The notes: generated by a model from the sequence alone, not told the origin. A stretch of 39,156 nucleotides of DNA from Bdellovibrionales bacterium (GCA_005793345.1 SXSU01000055.1:1-39156), one strand, 5' to 3'. Counted from the first letter of the stretch, positions 7,743 to 17,624 are shown. Translations and numbers: made by a program.

Positions 7743-9947
7743 TTACTTTTTAGTTGCTTTAAAAACACCAGTCCAGTCCTGAGGAGGGTTTGCAATTAAA
7801 TCTTTACATCGCTCAATATAAACTTCTGTAGGACCATCAAAAGGAAATTCGCTACGTAATGTCTCAAATTGAGTTAAAGACTCTTTAAATTTTCCTTCAT
7901 TATAAAGCTCCCAACCCAATGTAAATTTTTTTGCTATTGTCTCACTTTGAATAAGCTTTGTCTGGTCTTGTGTTGAAGTATTTAATTCATATAAGGGTTC
8001 ATATAGCCTAAGAGCTTGTGTCTTACCTTTAGCAACAACATTATCAATTGGTCTAAAAACAAATTTATCTTTTAACAAATTATATGTGGTTTCACTAACA
8101 ACAAGATCGACTTGATACTCTTTTGTTAATCCTTCTAATCGAGAAGTTGTATTCACATTATCTCCAATAACTGTATAATCTAACCTTTTTGCTCCACCAA
8201 TATTTCCAACAATAACTTTTCCTGTATGTATACCAATTCCGATTTTCAGCTTTGATAAACCAGCTTGAGTCCAACCTTTATTTAGTTTCTCGAGAGCGTC
8301 GATCATGTGTAGTGCTGTTTTAACAGCATTGTATGCATGTTTTTCATCATCAAGTGGCGCTCCCCAAAATGCCATTACCGCATCTCCAATAAATTTATCT
8401 AAAGTTCCACTATGTTCAAAAACAATATCAGTCATTTTGCCTAGATACTCATTTAATATGGCAACTAGTTTTTTTGGTTCCATTTTTTCAGACATTGTTG
8501 TGAATCCTCTTATATCAGAAAATAATACAGTTAATTCTTTATGTGTTCCAACTTCAGCACTCGGGTCAATTCCGCTATCAATAAGATTTTGAGTTACTGT
8601 AGGTGATAAATATTTTGACAAGGCTGATTCCATTTTTTTTCTAGCCTTACCCTCTACAAAAGCTATATAAGTAAATCCATGGATAAAACAAGCAAAGCCA
8701 AAAAGTAATGGCGAATTAATAGGTAGATAAAACGAATTATATTTAAATTCAAAAAGTGCTAATGCAAAATATCCACCGATCATTAGAACCGGTATAGAGT
8801 TTCGAACGATAATCGATTCACTTAAAAAAATTGTCATTTCTAAAATAAATATTAGCAAAATTACAATTAATATATCTACCCATGGTTTTGATTTTTTTAA
8901 GTAATCTCCTTTTAAAATATTTGCAACAGAGGTCGCATGAAGATATGAGCCTGGATATTGATTTGATAAAGGTGTAACTTTTAAATCATTTAAACCCATT
9001 GCACTTGCGCCGATAATAACTACTTTATCTTTAAATACTTCGGGATTTATAAATAGTGCTGGGTCTGGATTTTCCCCCTCTAATATTTTCATTCGAGAAT
9101 CAATAAGTGCAGAAAAATGATATGAATCGGGTCCTTGCTTAGGATTGTAAAAATGCAAACTCAACTCACCTTTTTCATTAATTGGTATTTTATACTTAAG
9201 TTTATTATCATCATAAACTAGCATCTGCTCTCTAGTTTTTCTAACAACTTTGGGTTTATTTAAGGTTGATAAAACTCCTCGAAAAGAAAGTGATGGAATA
9301 TACTCATTTTGATAATATACTAATAAGGGTACTTTTCGTAGTAATCCATCGTTATCTGGCTCAACATTAACGGCATGAACAAAAGGAGTTTTTGAAAATA
9401 ATGTTGCATTTGGAAGAAGATAATCTTTATAAGACACATATCCTTTAGTAAAACTTTCGGAAGTTTCAAAGTTTAATTTTAACTTTGATTTAATTTCAGA
9501 ATTTAATGGACGAAACTCTGCATCCTCATTTGTTGACTCTTTTAAAAAGAAATATGAATGTGAGACTAGTCCAGTCATTTCAGAAGCTTCAGCCATTTGC
9601 AAATCATCGTCTGTATCTTTTTGTTCTTCGGTAAATAAAAAATCAAAAATAATGGATTTTGGCTCACCAGATGCAATATGCTCAATGACTTCTTTGTAAA
9701 CTCTTCTTGGCCAAGGCCATCTGCCATATTGCGGTCCTAAGTTTTTAAGTGACTCATCATCCACATCAACAATAACAACATCTTTAGGAAATGGAGTTTC
9801 ACGATTGAAATATCGATATCTCAAATCTAAACTAAAGGTTTCTATACTTTGATAAAAAGTGAAATTTTGCAATACCAGAAAAAGTAAACTTAAAACAAAT
9901 GCTCCACTTAACCCAACAATTAATTTATTTTTCTTTTTTTTAGTCAT
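7743..9947 (-). CDS. CHASE2-domain class III adenylate cyclase, membrane-bound
   Basis: The protein has 734 residues. A first membrane segment (about 9-28) precedes a periplasmic CHASE2 sensor domain (about 35-345, with DVVIVDVDDESL, YGRWPWPR and DKVVIIGASAMGLND). Three membrane segments follow (about 355-435), then a class III cyclase domain (about 465-650). Catalytic residues are visible: the metal Asps in LFSDIRGFT and KFIGDAVMAFWG, the ATP-type Lys of LDKFIGD, the Asp of RLDYTVIGD, and the transition-state Asn/Arg of NVNTTSRLEG. This favours cAMP over cGMP as product. The last 60 residues resemble a single TPR-like pair. The family senses extracytoplasmic signals and makes cAMP in the cytoplasm. 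It reads away from the ABC operon, with 164 bp between the two start codons. No effector (CRP-like) gene is nearby. Confidence 0.9.
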   Translation of the reverse strand: MTKKKKNKLIVGLSGAFVLSLLFLVLQNFTFYQSIETFSLDLRYRYFNRETPFPKDVVIVDVDDESLKNLGPQYGRWPWPRRVYKEVIEHIASGEPKSIIFDFLFTEEQKDTDDDLQMAEASEMTGLVSHSYFFLKESTNEDAEFRPLNSEIKSKLKLNFETSESFTKGYVSYKDYLLPNATLFSKTPFVHAVNVEPDNDGLLRKVPLLVYYQNEYIPSLSFRGVLSTLNKPKVVRKTREQMLVYDDNKLKYKIPINEKGELSLHFYNPKQGPDSYHFSALIDSRMKILEGENPDPALFINPEVFKDKVVIIGASAMGLNDLKVTPLSNQYPGSYLHATSVANILKGDYLKKSKPWVDILIVILLIFILEMTIFLSESIIVRNSIPVLMIGGYFALALFEFKYNSFYLPINSPLLFGFACFIHGFTYIAFVEGKARKKMESALSKYLSPTVTQNLIDSGIDPSAEVGTHKELTVLFSDIRGFTTMSEKMEPKKLVAILNEYLGKMTDIVFEHSGTLDKFIGDAVMAFWGAPLDDEKHAYNAVKTALHMIDALEKLNKGWTQAGLSKLKIGIGIHTGKVIVGNIGGAKRLDYTVIGDNVNTTSRLEGLTKEYQVDLVVSETTYNLLKDKFVFRPIDNVVAKGKTQALRLYEPLYELNTSTQDQTKLIQSETIAKKFTLGWELYNEGKFKESLTQFETLRSEFPFDGPTEVYIERCKDLIANPPQDWTGVFKATKK

Positions 9948-10111
9948 AGCATATAATTCGGCAATTTACACTCAACTCATAACTAGACTAACATCTAAAA
10001 ACTGCTATAGTATTGCATCTTTTAATCTAAAATATACAATCAATTCTAGAATCATTACCTGGTCATAAATAATTCACCTGGTAAAATAAAACTTACAAAA
10101 GAGAACATACT

Positions 10112-10786
10112 ATGAATCCAATTCAACTTGTTAATGTAACCAAAGATTACTTTCTTGGAACTGTTCGAGTTTCAGCTTTAAAAGGTATAAACCTGACAAT
10201 TGGAGCCGGCGAGTTTACTGTGATAGCTGGCCCTTCTGGTAGTGGCAAAACTACAATTTTAAATTTGATTGGATGTGTAGATACAGCAACCTCTGGAGAG
10301 GTGATTATAGCAAATAAAAAAACAAAGACTCTTTCAGATAAGCAACTCACTGATTTACGTCTAGAAACCTTAGGGTTTATCTTTCAAAGTTTTAACTTAA
10401 TTCCTGTTCTTAATGTATTTGATAATATTGAATTTCCATTACTTTTAAAAAATTCATTATCGGATGAAGAGCGAAAAGCTCGAGTAAATTACTTCATAGA
10501 TAAAGTTGGCTTAACTAATCATAAAGATCATCGACCTGCTGAGCTATCTGGAGGTCAAAGGCAACGAGTTGCCATCGCTCGAGCATTAGTTACAAAACCA
10601 CAAATTATCTTAGCAGATGAACCAACTGCAAATTTAGATTCAAAAACAGGGCAAAGTATTATTGATCTTATGAAAGAAATTAATGAATCTGAAAAAACAA
10701 CTTTTATTTTTTCGACCCATGATCATAATATTATGAATCAAGCAAAAAGAATAATTCAACTTCATGATGGAGTAATCTCAACATGA
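10112..10786 (+). CDS. ABC transporter ATPase, LolD/MacB type
   Basis: The protein has 224 residues, a stand-alone ATPase of the LolD/MacB/FtsE class. Walker A is GPSGSGKT (40-47), the Q-loop is in FQSFNLIPVLNV, the signature is LSGGQRQRVAIARAL (145 onward), Walker B is IILADE (165-170), and the H-loop is STHDH. It would energise the two FtsX-type permeases encoded next, with which it overlaps by ATGA at 10783-10786, so the subunits are translationally coupled. First gene of a five-gene operon. The 164-bp spacer to the divergent cyclase gene must hold its promoter. Confidence 0.92.
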   Translation: MNPIQLVNVTKDYFLGTVRVSALKGINLTIGAGEFTVIAGPSGSGKTTILNLIGCVDTATSGEVIIANKKTKTLSDKQLTDLRLETLGFIFQSFNLIPVLNVFDNIEFPLLLKNSLSDEERKARVNYFIDKVGLTNHKDHRPAELSGGQRQRVAIARALVTKPQIILADEPTANLDSKTGQSIIDLMKEINESEKTTFIFSTHDHNIMNQAKRIIQLHDGVIST

Positions 10787-12873
10787 ATTTGATAGTATTG
10801 AAAGTCGCCTTTCGAAATATTTTTCTTCATAAAATGAAAACTTTAATTGTAGGGAGTATTTTAATTTTTGGTTCTTTTTTATCTGTATTAGGAAATTCAA
10901 TTGTTGATGCTATCTCTCAAGGAATGAAAAATTCAATCACTCAGAGTGTGACTGGCGATATTCAAATTTACTCTGAAGATGCAAAAGAATCGCTATCTGT
11001 GTTTGGGAACATGGATGGTTCACCCTCTGATGTTGGTTTTGTAAAAAACTTTAAGAATATCAAAGAAAAACTTTCAAGTATTGAAAACATTCAAGCTATC
11101 GTACCAATGGGAAGCAGCTCTGCGCTTCTTAATCCTGGAAATAATATAGATGTACAAGTCGCAAAACTGAGAACTTATTATAAAAAAATTAGCCAATCAA
11201 ATGAAGTTATCTCAACTCATCCTGAACTATTAAACTTAAAAAATCATCTTAAGATGCTAATCAGCGAACTCAAAAAAGATGTCGAGCAAAATAGAACCAA
11301 TGCTCTTTTGTTACCGACTGATGAATCCTCCAATTCAAAAGTATATATTGAAAACGCCATGTCAGAAGGGTTTTGGAAGGATTTTGATAGTAACTATGAA
11401 GATAAATTAGAATTTATTAGTAACAAAATAGCTCCTCTAATTGCTGATGATAATTTATTATATTTTGGGTATATAGGTACGGATCCAGATCTTTTTAAAG
11501 AAAATTTTCCTCAATTTGAAATTGTTAAAGGAGAAATGATTCCAAAGGGTGAAAAGGGATTTTTAGTCCATGATTATATTTATGAAAATTTTGTTAAAAA
11601 TAGGATAGCCCGTAGATTTGATCACATTCAAAAAGAGTTAGCTGAATATAATAAAAAAATTTCAGATAATAAAGAACTCCAAGATCAAATTAAAGCAAGC
11701 AAAGAGCAAATAGCCGAAATTTATTTAACTGTTCCCCCATTAGAAACTTCAAAAATAATAACTAATTTACAAACCTTATTAAATTCTACAATTACAGATT
11801 TTCGTGAATTATTAATTTTATTTTTAGATTTGAATGATGAAAATTTTAAGACTCGATATGATTTCTTTTATAAAGAAATTGCACCTTATATTCAACTCTA
11901 CAAAATTAAAATAGGAGAAGTCGTCCCTCTTTCTGCTTTTACCAAACTTGGAACTTCAAATGCTCAAAATGTAAAGGTATGGGGAACTTTTCGTTTTAAA
12001 AGTTTTGAAAACTCACCTTTGGCTGGAAATTTTTCTATAGTTGATATGACTTCATTTAGAGAACTTTATGGTTTTTTAACTGAGTCTCGTAAAAAACAAA
12101 GTCTAGAAATCGAAAAAGAAATGGGTATAGTTGATTTAAGCAAAACTGATATGGAATCGATGTTTGGCAATGAAGAACCAAAATTACAAAAAAATGAAGA
12201 TAATTTAAATGCAACGCCAGAGCAGACTGACATTGACGACTCACTCACTGCCGCAGCAACCACTGTCACAGAATCAGAGACAGCTGATGTGTTTATTAAT
12301 GCATCAATTATTTTAAAAAATAAAAATTTGCTAGACGAAACTATTTCTAAAATTAAAGATATATCTTCTAACGAGGCTTTGAAAATTAAAGTTGTAAGTT
12401 GGCAAGAAGCAAGTGGATTAGTTGGGCAAATGACCTTAGCATTAAAAATGATTTTATTTATTTTCGTATTCATTTTATTTGTAATTGCTTCGGTAATGAT
12501 TATGAATTCTCTTTTAATGGCGACCATGGATCGCCAACAAGAAATTGGAACTATGCGAGCAATTGGTGCTCCTAAAAGTTTTATTTACCGTGCCTTTTTA
12601 TTCGAATCGTTACTATCAGGTTTACTCTTTGCTGGTATTGGTTCTGCATTGGCAATTTTAGTTATCTTAACATTTGGAAAACAAGGAATACCGGCCCAAG
12701 GTGATGTCGCTAAATTTTTCTTTTCAGGTTCGAGATTATTTTTCCACGTTAATTGGAGTGCAATATTTAGTGTAAATTTATTAATTCTAATTATATCATT
12801 TATTGCAACTCAATTTCCCGCATGGAAAGCTATGAAAATTTCTCCCTTACTAGCAATGCAAAAGAAAGATTAA
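10783..12873 (+). CDS. ABC transporter permease, FtsX/LolC/MacB family, large extracytoplasmic domain
   Basis: The protein has 696 residues. One N-terminal membrane segment (about 18-40) is followed by a roughly 500-residue extracytoplasmic region, then three C-terminal segments (about 548-575, 605-635, 660-685). The hallmark FtsX-family loop, QEIGTMRAIGAPKSFIYRAF, lies between segments 2 and 3. The extracytoplasmic region is much larger than in LolC/E (roughly 200 residues) and contains Lys/Glu-rich, probably coiled-coil stretches (about 275-320). It also has a Thr/Glu-rich low-complexity stretch (about 465-500) just before the last membrane part. MacB-like permeases transmit force to periplasmic partners rather than passing substrate through the membrane. 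It pairs with the shorter permease encoded 5 bp downstream. Confidence 0.85.
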   Translation: MNLIVLKVAFRNIFLHKMKTLIVGSILIFGSFLSVLGNSIVDAISQGMKNSITQSVTGDIQIYSEDAKESLSVFGNMDGSPSDVGFVKNFKNIKEKLSSIENIQAIVPMGSSSALLNPGNNIDVQVAKLRTYYKKISQSNEVISTHPELLNLKNHLKMLISELKKDVEQNRTNALLLPTDESSNSKVYIENAMSEGFWKDFDSNYEDKLEFISNKIAPLIADDNLLYFGYIGTDPDLFKENFPQFEIVKGEMIPKGEKGFLVHDYIYENFVKNRIARRFDHIQKELAEYNKKISDNKELQDQIKASKEQIAEIYLTVPPLETSKIITNLQTLLNSTITDFRELLILFLDLNDENFKTRYDFFYKEIAPYIQLYKIKIGEVVPLSAFTKLGTSNAQNVKVWGTFRFKSFENSPLAGNFSIVDMTSFRELYGFLTESRKKQSLEIEKEMGIVDLSKTDMESMFGNEEPKLQKNEDNLNATPEQTDIDDSLTAAATTVTESETADVFINASIILKNKNLLDETISKIKDISSNEALKIKVVSWQEASGLVGQMTLALKMILFIFVFILFVIASVMIMNSLLMATMDRQQEIGTMRAIGAPKSFIYRAFLFESLLSGLLFAGIGSALAILVILTFGKQGIPAQGDVAKFFFSGSRLFFHVNWSAIFSVNLLILIISFIATQFPAWKAMKISPLLAMQKKD

Positions 12874-12878
12874 TTATT

Positions 12879-14207
12879 ATGAATATATTATTTAGAATAG
12901 CTTTTAGAAACTTACTAAAACATCGTTCACGAACTCTTTTTTTAGGTGGAGCAATTACTGGCATCGCCTTTCTGATGACAATTTTAATTTCGCTTGTGAG
13001 TGGCATTAAACAAACTATGATTCAAAATGGTACTGCCTTAATGACTGGACATATAAATATTGCTGGATTTTATAAAATAAGTCCAAGTTCTGCCTCACCC
13101 CTTATTACTGATTATAAAAAATTATTTGAAATTGCACAAAAAGAAATCCCTGAAGCTACTATTATAATTGATCGTATGAAAGCTTATGGAAAAATAATTT
13201 CAGAATCTGATTCTATTCAAGTCCCAATTTGGGGTGCAGATATGCAACAAGAACAAAATATTTTAGGGAAATTAGATTTAGCCGAACCAAGTGAGTATAA
13301 TTCAAATGGAGAAAAAGGCAATCTTCAAGATCTTCAACAACGAAAGACTATAGTCATTTTTGCTTCTCAAGCAAAAAAATTAAAAGTTCAAGTTGGAGAT
13401 ATGCTAACAGTTTCTGTGCCAACTTATAGAAATATGAGTAATACTCTCGATGTTAAGCTTGTTGGAGTACTAAAAGATCTTGGCTTGATGTCACAATTTA
13501 GTACATTTATGAATACTGATGACACAAAGGAAATATATCAGATTACACCTACCACATCTGGACAAGTAATGATCTTTTTAAAAGATATAAATTTAGTTCC
13601 AGAAATTGAAGATCGTTTACGAAAAAAAATTGCTGATGCTGGATACACATTAATGGATAAAGATTCACAACCATTCTTTATGAAATTTGATCGAGTTTCT
13701 GGGGAATCTTGGACTGGTCAGCGTGTTGATATTACAACTTGGGAAGATGAAACTTCATTTTTGAAATGGATACTTCAACTTCTATCCGCTCTGACTTATG
13801 GACTCACATTTATTTTATTAGTGATAGTTGTAATTGGACTTATGAATACTCTATGGATGTCTATTCGTGAACGCACATCTGAAATTGGAACTTTGAGAGC
13901 GATTGGGTTACAAAAATCAAAAGTGTTTATTATGTTCTTAATAGAAGCCACTATACTTTCAATTGTTTCCATTGGATTAGGATCAATATTGGGTGGAGTT
14001 CTTGCTGTTGGTTTAAATTGGCTACAAATCCCAATTCAATCTGAAGCATTAAAACTCTTCTTGATGTCAAACACTCTTACTTTTCAAATAGGATTTGGTG
14101 AATTATTTAGTGTTTTTATAATTATGATTATATTCTTATTAACTGGATCTTTAGTACCTATATGGCAAGCCACAAAATTGAAACCTGTAATTGCAATGCA
14201 AAGTTAA
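12879..14207 (+). CDS. ABC transporter permease, FtsX/LolC/E-like
   Basis: I start this at the ATG of 12879-12881 (442 residues, MNILFRIAFRNLLKHRSRT). The frame is open 19 codons further upstream, but inside the previous gene, and the chosen start gives the normal family N-terminus. Membrane segments lie at about 22-44, 308-335, 365-395 and 410-435, with a roughly 260-residue extracytoplasmic domain between the first two. The loop SEIGTLRAIGLQKSKVFI is the FtsX signature and matches that of the previous permease. Size and layout are those of LolC/LolE. With the ATPase and the larger permease it should form a heteromeric LolCDE-like complex. Confidence 0.85.
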   Translation: MNILFRIAFRNLLKHRSRTLFLGGAITGIAFLMTILISLVSGIKQTMIQNGTALMTGHINIAGFYKISPSSASPLITDYKKLFEIAQKEIPEATIIIDRMKAYGKIISESDSIQVPIWGADMQQEQNILGKLDLAEPSEYNSNGEKGNLQDLQQRKTIVIFASQAKKLKVQVGDMLTVSVPTYRNMSNTLDVKLVGVLKDLGLMSQFSTFMNTDDTKEIYQITPTTSGQVMIFLKDINLVPEIEDRLRKKIADAGYTLMDKDSQPFFMKFDRVSGESWTGQRVDITTWEDETSFLKWILQLLSALTYGLTFILLVIVVIGLMNTLWMSIRERTSEIGTLRAIGLQKSKVFIMFLIEATILSIVSIGLGSILGGVLAVGLNWLQIPIQSEALKLFLMSNTLTFQIGFGELFSVFIIMIIFLLTGSLVPIWQATKLKPVIAMQS

Positions 14208-14221
14208 ATAATGGAGAAATA

Positions 14222-15058
14222 ATGAAAAAAATAATTTCATTTTTATTTTTATTTAGTATACCGCTAACATCGTTTTCGAAATCAGAAAAAATTAAATCAC
14301 CTGATTCAACCAAAACTTCATCGGATGTTAAAGTAACAACATCGACATTAAGCAATTCCGATTCCTATGAATTACTAAAAACTGTTGATGATCGCCAAAG
14401 AAACTATGGAGACTTCAAAGCAAATGGTTTTGTCAAAGAAGTAGAAAAAAATAAAGAACCACGTCTTTTAAATTCTACAATTTATCGAAGAAGTCTAGAT
14501 AGTAAATTTATGATCTTGTTTAATAAACCAAAAGAAGAAGCTGGAAAAGCTTATTTAAAAATAGATAAAAATTTATGGAATTTTGATCCTGGCACGGGTA
14601 AATGGGAACGCCGCACCGAAAGAGAAAAAATTGGTGGAACCAATTCAAGACGAAGCGATTTTGATGAACCTAAATTAAGCGAAGAATACGACGTCATTTC
14701 AGAAGGGCCAACTACGCTTGGAAAATTTAAAGCTCAAATTTTAAAACTAACTGTAAAAAAAGATATAGAGGTTTCATATCCAGTGATTAAATTATGGATT
14801 GATGATGCAACAAAAAATATTTTGAAGCGAGAAGAATATGCTTTAAGTGGAAAACTAATGCGTACATCCTTTTACCCTAAATGGAATAAAGTTTTTAGCG
14901 AATCTAAAAAGGCAGAAATATATGTTCCAGAAGAGATCAGAATTTTTGATGAACTTGAAAAAGGAAACTCCACTATTGTAGTTTTAAAAGAGGTTGATTT
15001 AAAAAAACTCGAAGATAATATTTTTACTAAAGCTTGGGTAGAATCCAAATCCAAGTAA
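14222..15058 (+). CDS. LolA-like outer-membrane lipoprotein-sorting protein, periplasmic
   Basis: The start at 14222 has GGAGAAAT upstream (GGAG, seven bases) and gives a clean signal peptide (MKKIISFLFLFSIPLTSFS); 278 residues. The mature domain (about 60-278) resembles the LolA-like outer-membrane lipoprotein-sorting family found next to FtsX and MMPL transporters: YGDFKANGFVKEVEK, SKFMILFNKPKEEAGKAYLK, NLWNFDPGTGKWERRTERE, an SRRSDFD region, LKLTVKKDIEVSYPVIKLWI, and a final YVPEEIRIFDELEKG. Its fold should be a half-barrel that holds acyl chains. The 14-bp gap from the permease and 19-bp gap to the barrel protein make it the likely periplasmic carrier of the system. The cargo is unknown; this is not the housekeeping LolA by context. 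Confidence 0.75.
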   Translation: MKKIISFLFLFSIPLTSFSKSEKIKSPDSTKTSSDVKVTTSTLSNSDSYELLKTVDDRQRNYGDFKANGFVKEVEKNKEPRLLNSTIYRRSLDSKFMILFNKPKEEAGKAYLKIDKNLWNFDPGTGKWERRTEREKIGGTNSRRSDFDEPKLSEEYDVISEGPTTLGKFKAQILKLTVKKDIEVSYPVIKLWIDDATKNILKREEYALSGKLMRTSFYPKWNKVFSESKKAEIYVPEEIRIFDELEKGNSTIVVLKEVDLKKLEDNIFTKAWVESKSK

Positions 15059-15077
15059 CTTTACTTCAGGGGTAAAT

Positions 15078-16307
15078 ATGAACTTTTTTATTTTACTTTT
15101 AATTTCATTTATCTGTTTTAATTCTTCACTTTTAAATGCAGAAGACTTTCCTTTTGATGAAAGTCAATCCGCTGCCGATGAGCTTACTAAGGGATTCTCA
15201 AGCGACAAAGGAATTGTTGAAACTGATCTCAATAAAATGAATAGCGACCGATTAAAAATTGGCGGCGGAATGAGACAAGAGTATAAAAACTATCGTTTAA
15301 AAAACGCAGCTGTTAATCAACTTATATTCGCGCCAACAACCCTCGATCTTTATTTAGATTCATCATTAAATGAAAACGTAAGGGGTTTGTTTAAAGGACG
15401 AATGATTCATGATGCCGCTATAGATGAATCAACGTCCTCTAATAATTTAATGGGCTATTTAACTCCTCCAAAAAAAACAACATCACAACTTGATGAAATG
15501 AAGCTTATATTTAATGCCAATCAAAAAGTTTTTTTTACGGTCGGAGTTCAAAAAATAAAATGGGGAACTGGGTTATTTTGGAATCCAACTGACTTTTTAA
15601 ACTCTACAAAAAAAGATTTATTAAGAACAGAAGATAGCCGCAGTGGTCTCAATTTAATTAAACTTCATATTCCAAAGGATAAATTAAATTTTTATTTAAT
15701 AGGTGATTTTGAAAATGCAAATCAAACAAAATCCGTAGGTTCGGCGGCACGAATTGAAGTTGCATTTGAACAAAGCGAATGGAGTGTTTCACATTATTCA
15801 AAAGAAGGAACTCCCTCTCTAACAGGAGTTGATACTTCGGTTGCCATTGGAGATTTTGATATTACTCTAGAAGGTGCAGAAAACTCCGAACATAAACAAA
15901 AAAACCTCGATGGAAGCTTAAGCTACACTTGGCAATACACAGAAAATAAAACGATAGCCTTTACCCTTGAAGGAATTTGGAACCAAGACGGAGCAGCATC
16001 AAGCGATGACTATTTGACTTTACTTACACAAAATAAATTTCTTCCATTTAATACAGCAAAGGCTTATCAACTATTATCAATTTATACGGCAAAACCATTT
16101 AATTGGATTAATTCAAGTCTTCAATTATTATTTATTCGCAATCAAATGGATAAAAGTATTTATTCAAGACTTGGTTATACTTGGACAGGACAACGTGATC
16201 TCAGTCTATCTCTTTATGGTGGCCAACGCCAAGGAGAGAGCAACTCTGAGATGGTCTTCGGCGGACAAAATACAGAATTGATGGCTGAAGCTTCTATTCA
16301 ATTTTAA
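15078..16307 (+). CDS. Predicted outer-membrane beta-barrel protein, last gene of the ABC/LolA-like operon
   Basis: The protein has 409 residues from an ATG preceded by AGGGG. The signal peptide ends SSLLNA, cleaved before EDFPFDE. The mature protein consists of alternating hydrophobic and polar strands with aromatic girdle residues (KNYRLKNAAVNQLIFAPTTL, VFFTVGVQKIKWGTGLFWNP, LSLSLYGGQRQGES). It ends in Phe (MAEASIQF), the classic C-terminal signal of outer-membrane barrels. The WGxGxxWNPTD motif recalls DUF1302-like or alginate-export-type barrels. I infer the outer-membrane acceptor or exit of the pathway fed by the LolA-like protein. The stop codon overlaps the convergent ATPase gene by three bases, so there is no room for a separate terminator. 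Confidence 0.7.
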   Translation: MNFFILLLISFICFNSSLLNAEDFPFDESQSAADELTKGFSSDKGIVETDLNKMNSDRLKIGGGMRQEYKNYRLKNAAVNQLIFAPTTLDLYLDSSLNENVRGLFKGRMIHDAAIDESTSSNNLMGYLTPPKKTTSQLDEMKLIFNANQKVFFTVGVQKIKWGTGLFWNPTDFLNSTKKDLLRTEDSRSGLNLIKLHIPKDKLNFYLIGDFENANQTKSVGSAARIEVAFEQSEWSVSHYSKEGTPSLTGVDTSVAIGDFDITLEGAENSEHKQKNLDGSLSYTWQYTENKTIAFTLEGIWNQDGAASSDDYLTLLTQNKFLPFNTAKAYQLLSIYTAKPFNWINSSLQLLFIRNQMDKSIYSRLGYTWTGQRDLSLSLYGGQRQGESNSEMVFGGQNTELMAEASIQF

Positions 16308-17593
16308 ACAAGGCTTGCATACATCAGTGGGATATTTCTAAATTGTTGATCTGGACGCAATTCAATTTTTTGAGATGAGCATCTAGTTTTATACTTTACT
16401 TCATATTTTTCACTAAAAACATTAAGAGATTTCAGCTTGCCGGACTGGCCTGATTTTACCTCTATAGGAATCAAATTCATTTTTTTATCCAAATACAAAA
16501 AATCTACTTCTGAATTTCTACCAACCCAACAATAAAGCTCTTCTCTGCGGGCACTTTTAAATTCTTGGTAAAAATAATTCTCAATAAATGCACCTTTAAA
16601 TGTCTTGAACAGCATTGTATCACTAGACATAAATGCACCCATTGGCAGATCAGAAAGAGCTCCCAATAAACCCACATCAAAAAAATAAAGTTTAAACATA
16701 TTTTCTTTAACCCAGGGCTTTAATGGAATTTCTGCATTTTCAATAATAGGTAATTTAAGACAAAGGCCCGCAGAAATGAGCCAATCGACACTCGTTTGAA
16801 ATTGAGAATATCGCGCTCCAGGAGCTAGACGATTAAACTGAAATCGATGATTTTCTTTTGCGAGTTGCGCAGGAATATTTTCAAATATCTTTAAAATTTT
16901 AATAGCATCTGCTGGCCCAGCGTATTTTGCAAAATCCCCTTTATATGTTAAGAGCAAATCATCTTGGATTGTTCGAGCTTTCTGCATATCTTGATCTTCA
17001 AAATATTCAGATAAAACTTTTGGTAATCCACCTAACGAGAGATACAATCTCAACTCCGCCTCAAGCTCTTCATGATAAATATTATTTTCAACATTAACTG
17101 ACTCAAGAACTTTTACAAGTTGATCTCTACCTTTAGCTTTTAAAAATTCTGAAAAATTTAAAGGATACATCTGTAAAAATTGAACTTTACCCACAGGAAA
17201 ACTGTGAGACGACAAATAAATCCCAAGCAATGAGCCCGCTGCAATTACATACCAATGTGGATAATCTTCACTGAAAAACTTTAAGGAGTTCAAAGCTTCT
17301 GGGCAATCTTGAATTTCATCAAAAAAGATAAGATCTGTCATCGGATTAATTTTTTTCTCTAAAATCACTTCTAAAAATTTAATAATTTTTTTTGGATCAT
17401 TTGTTTTTTGAAAAATTTCTTTGTACTTAGAAGTTTTTTGAAAATTAAAAATATGACAATCACTAAATGTCTTACCAAACTCTTGTATTAAAGAAGTTTT
17501 ACCAACTTGCCGCGCACCCTTTACAATCAATGGAAGTCTTTGTGATTTATTTTTCCACTTAACTAAACTCAAATAGGCATGGCGTTCAAACAT
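16304..17593 (-). CDS. AAA_14/DUF4143 family ATP-binding protein
   Basis: The protein has 429 residues. An N-terminal P-loop ATPase (Walker A KGARQVGKTSL, about 25-35; Walker B DLIFFDEIQDCPEALN, about 88-103) is followed by YVIAAGSLLGIYL and FPVGKVQFLQMYPLNFSEFL. The C-terminal DUF4143 region (about 205-380) has the nuclease-like block YCWVGRNSEVDFLYL...PIEVKSG, a probable PD-(D/E)xK-type fold (Glu-Val-Asp, then Glu-Val-Lys). These proteins are common accessory genes in bacteria; a defence or toxin-linked role is often suspected but not established. It starts after GAGGTGAGTA. It lies convergent to the barrel gene and divergent from a lipoprotein gene, and its promoter region is strongly palindromic, suggesting control by a dimeric regulator. 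Confidence 0.85.
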   Translation of the reverse strand: MFERHAYLSLVKWKNKSQRLPLIVKGARQVGKTSLIQEFGKTFSDCHIFNFQKTSKYKEIFQKTNDPKKIIKFLEVILEKKINPMTDLIFFDEIQDCPEALNSLKFFSEDYPHWYVIAAGSLLGIYLSSHSFPVGKVQFLQMYPLNFSEFLKAKGRDQLVKVLESVNVENNIYHEELEAELRLYLSLGGLPKVLSEYFEDQDMQKARTIQDDLLLTYKGDFAKYAGPADAIKILKIFENIPAQLAKENHRFQFNRLAPGARYSQFQTSVDWLISAGLCLKLPIIENAEIPLKPWVKENMFKLYFFDVGLLGALSDLPMGAFMSSDTMLFKTFKGAFIENYFYQEFKSARREELYCWVGRNSEVDFLYLDKKMNLIPIEVKSGQSGKLKSLNVFSEKYEVKYKTRCSSQKIELRPDQQFRNIPLMYASLV

Positions 17594-17624
17594 TACTCAC
17601 CTCTTTAATTTTCACTTCTTATGC

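Noticed and set aside
10147-10350. Minus-strand open frame over the ATPase Walker A region.
   Set aside because: Reverse-strand shadow of a conserved gene.
12066-12527. Minus-strand open frame of 153 codons inside the large permease gene.
   Set aside because: Shadow of a long coding gene with clear family signature; no ribosome site or recognisable motif.
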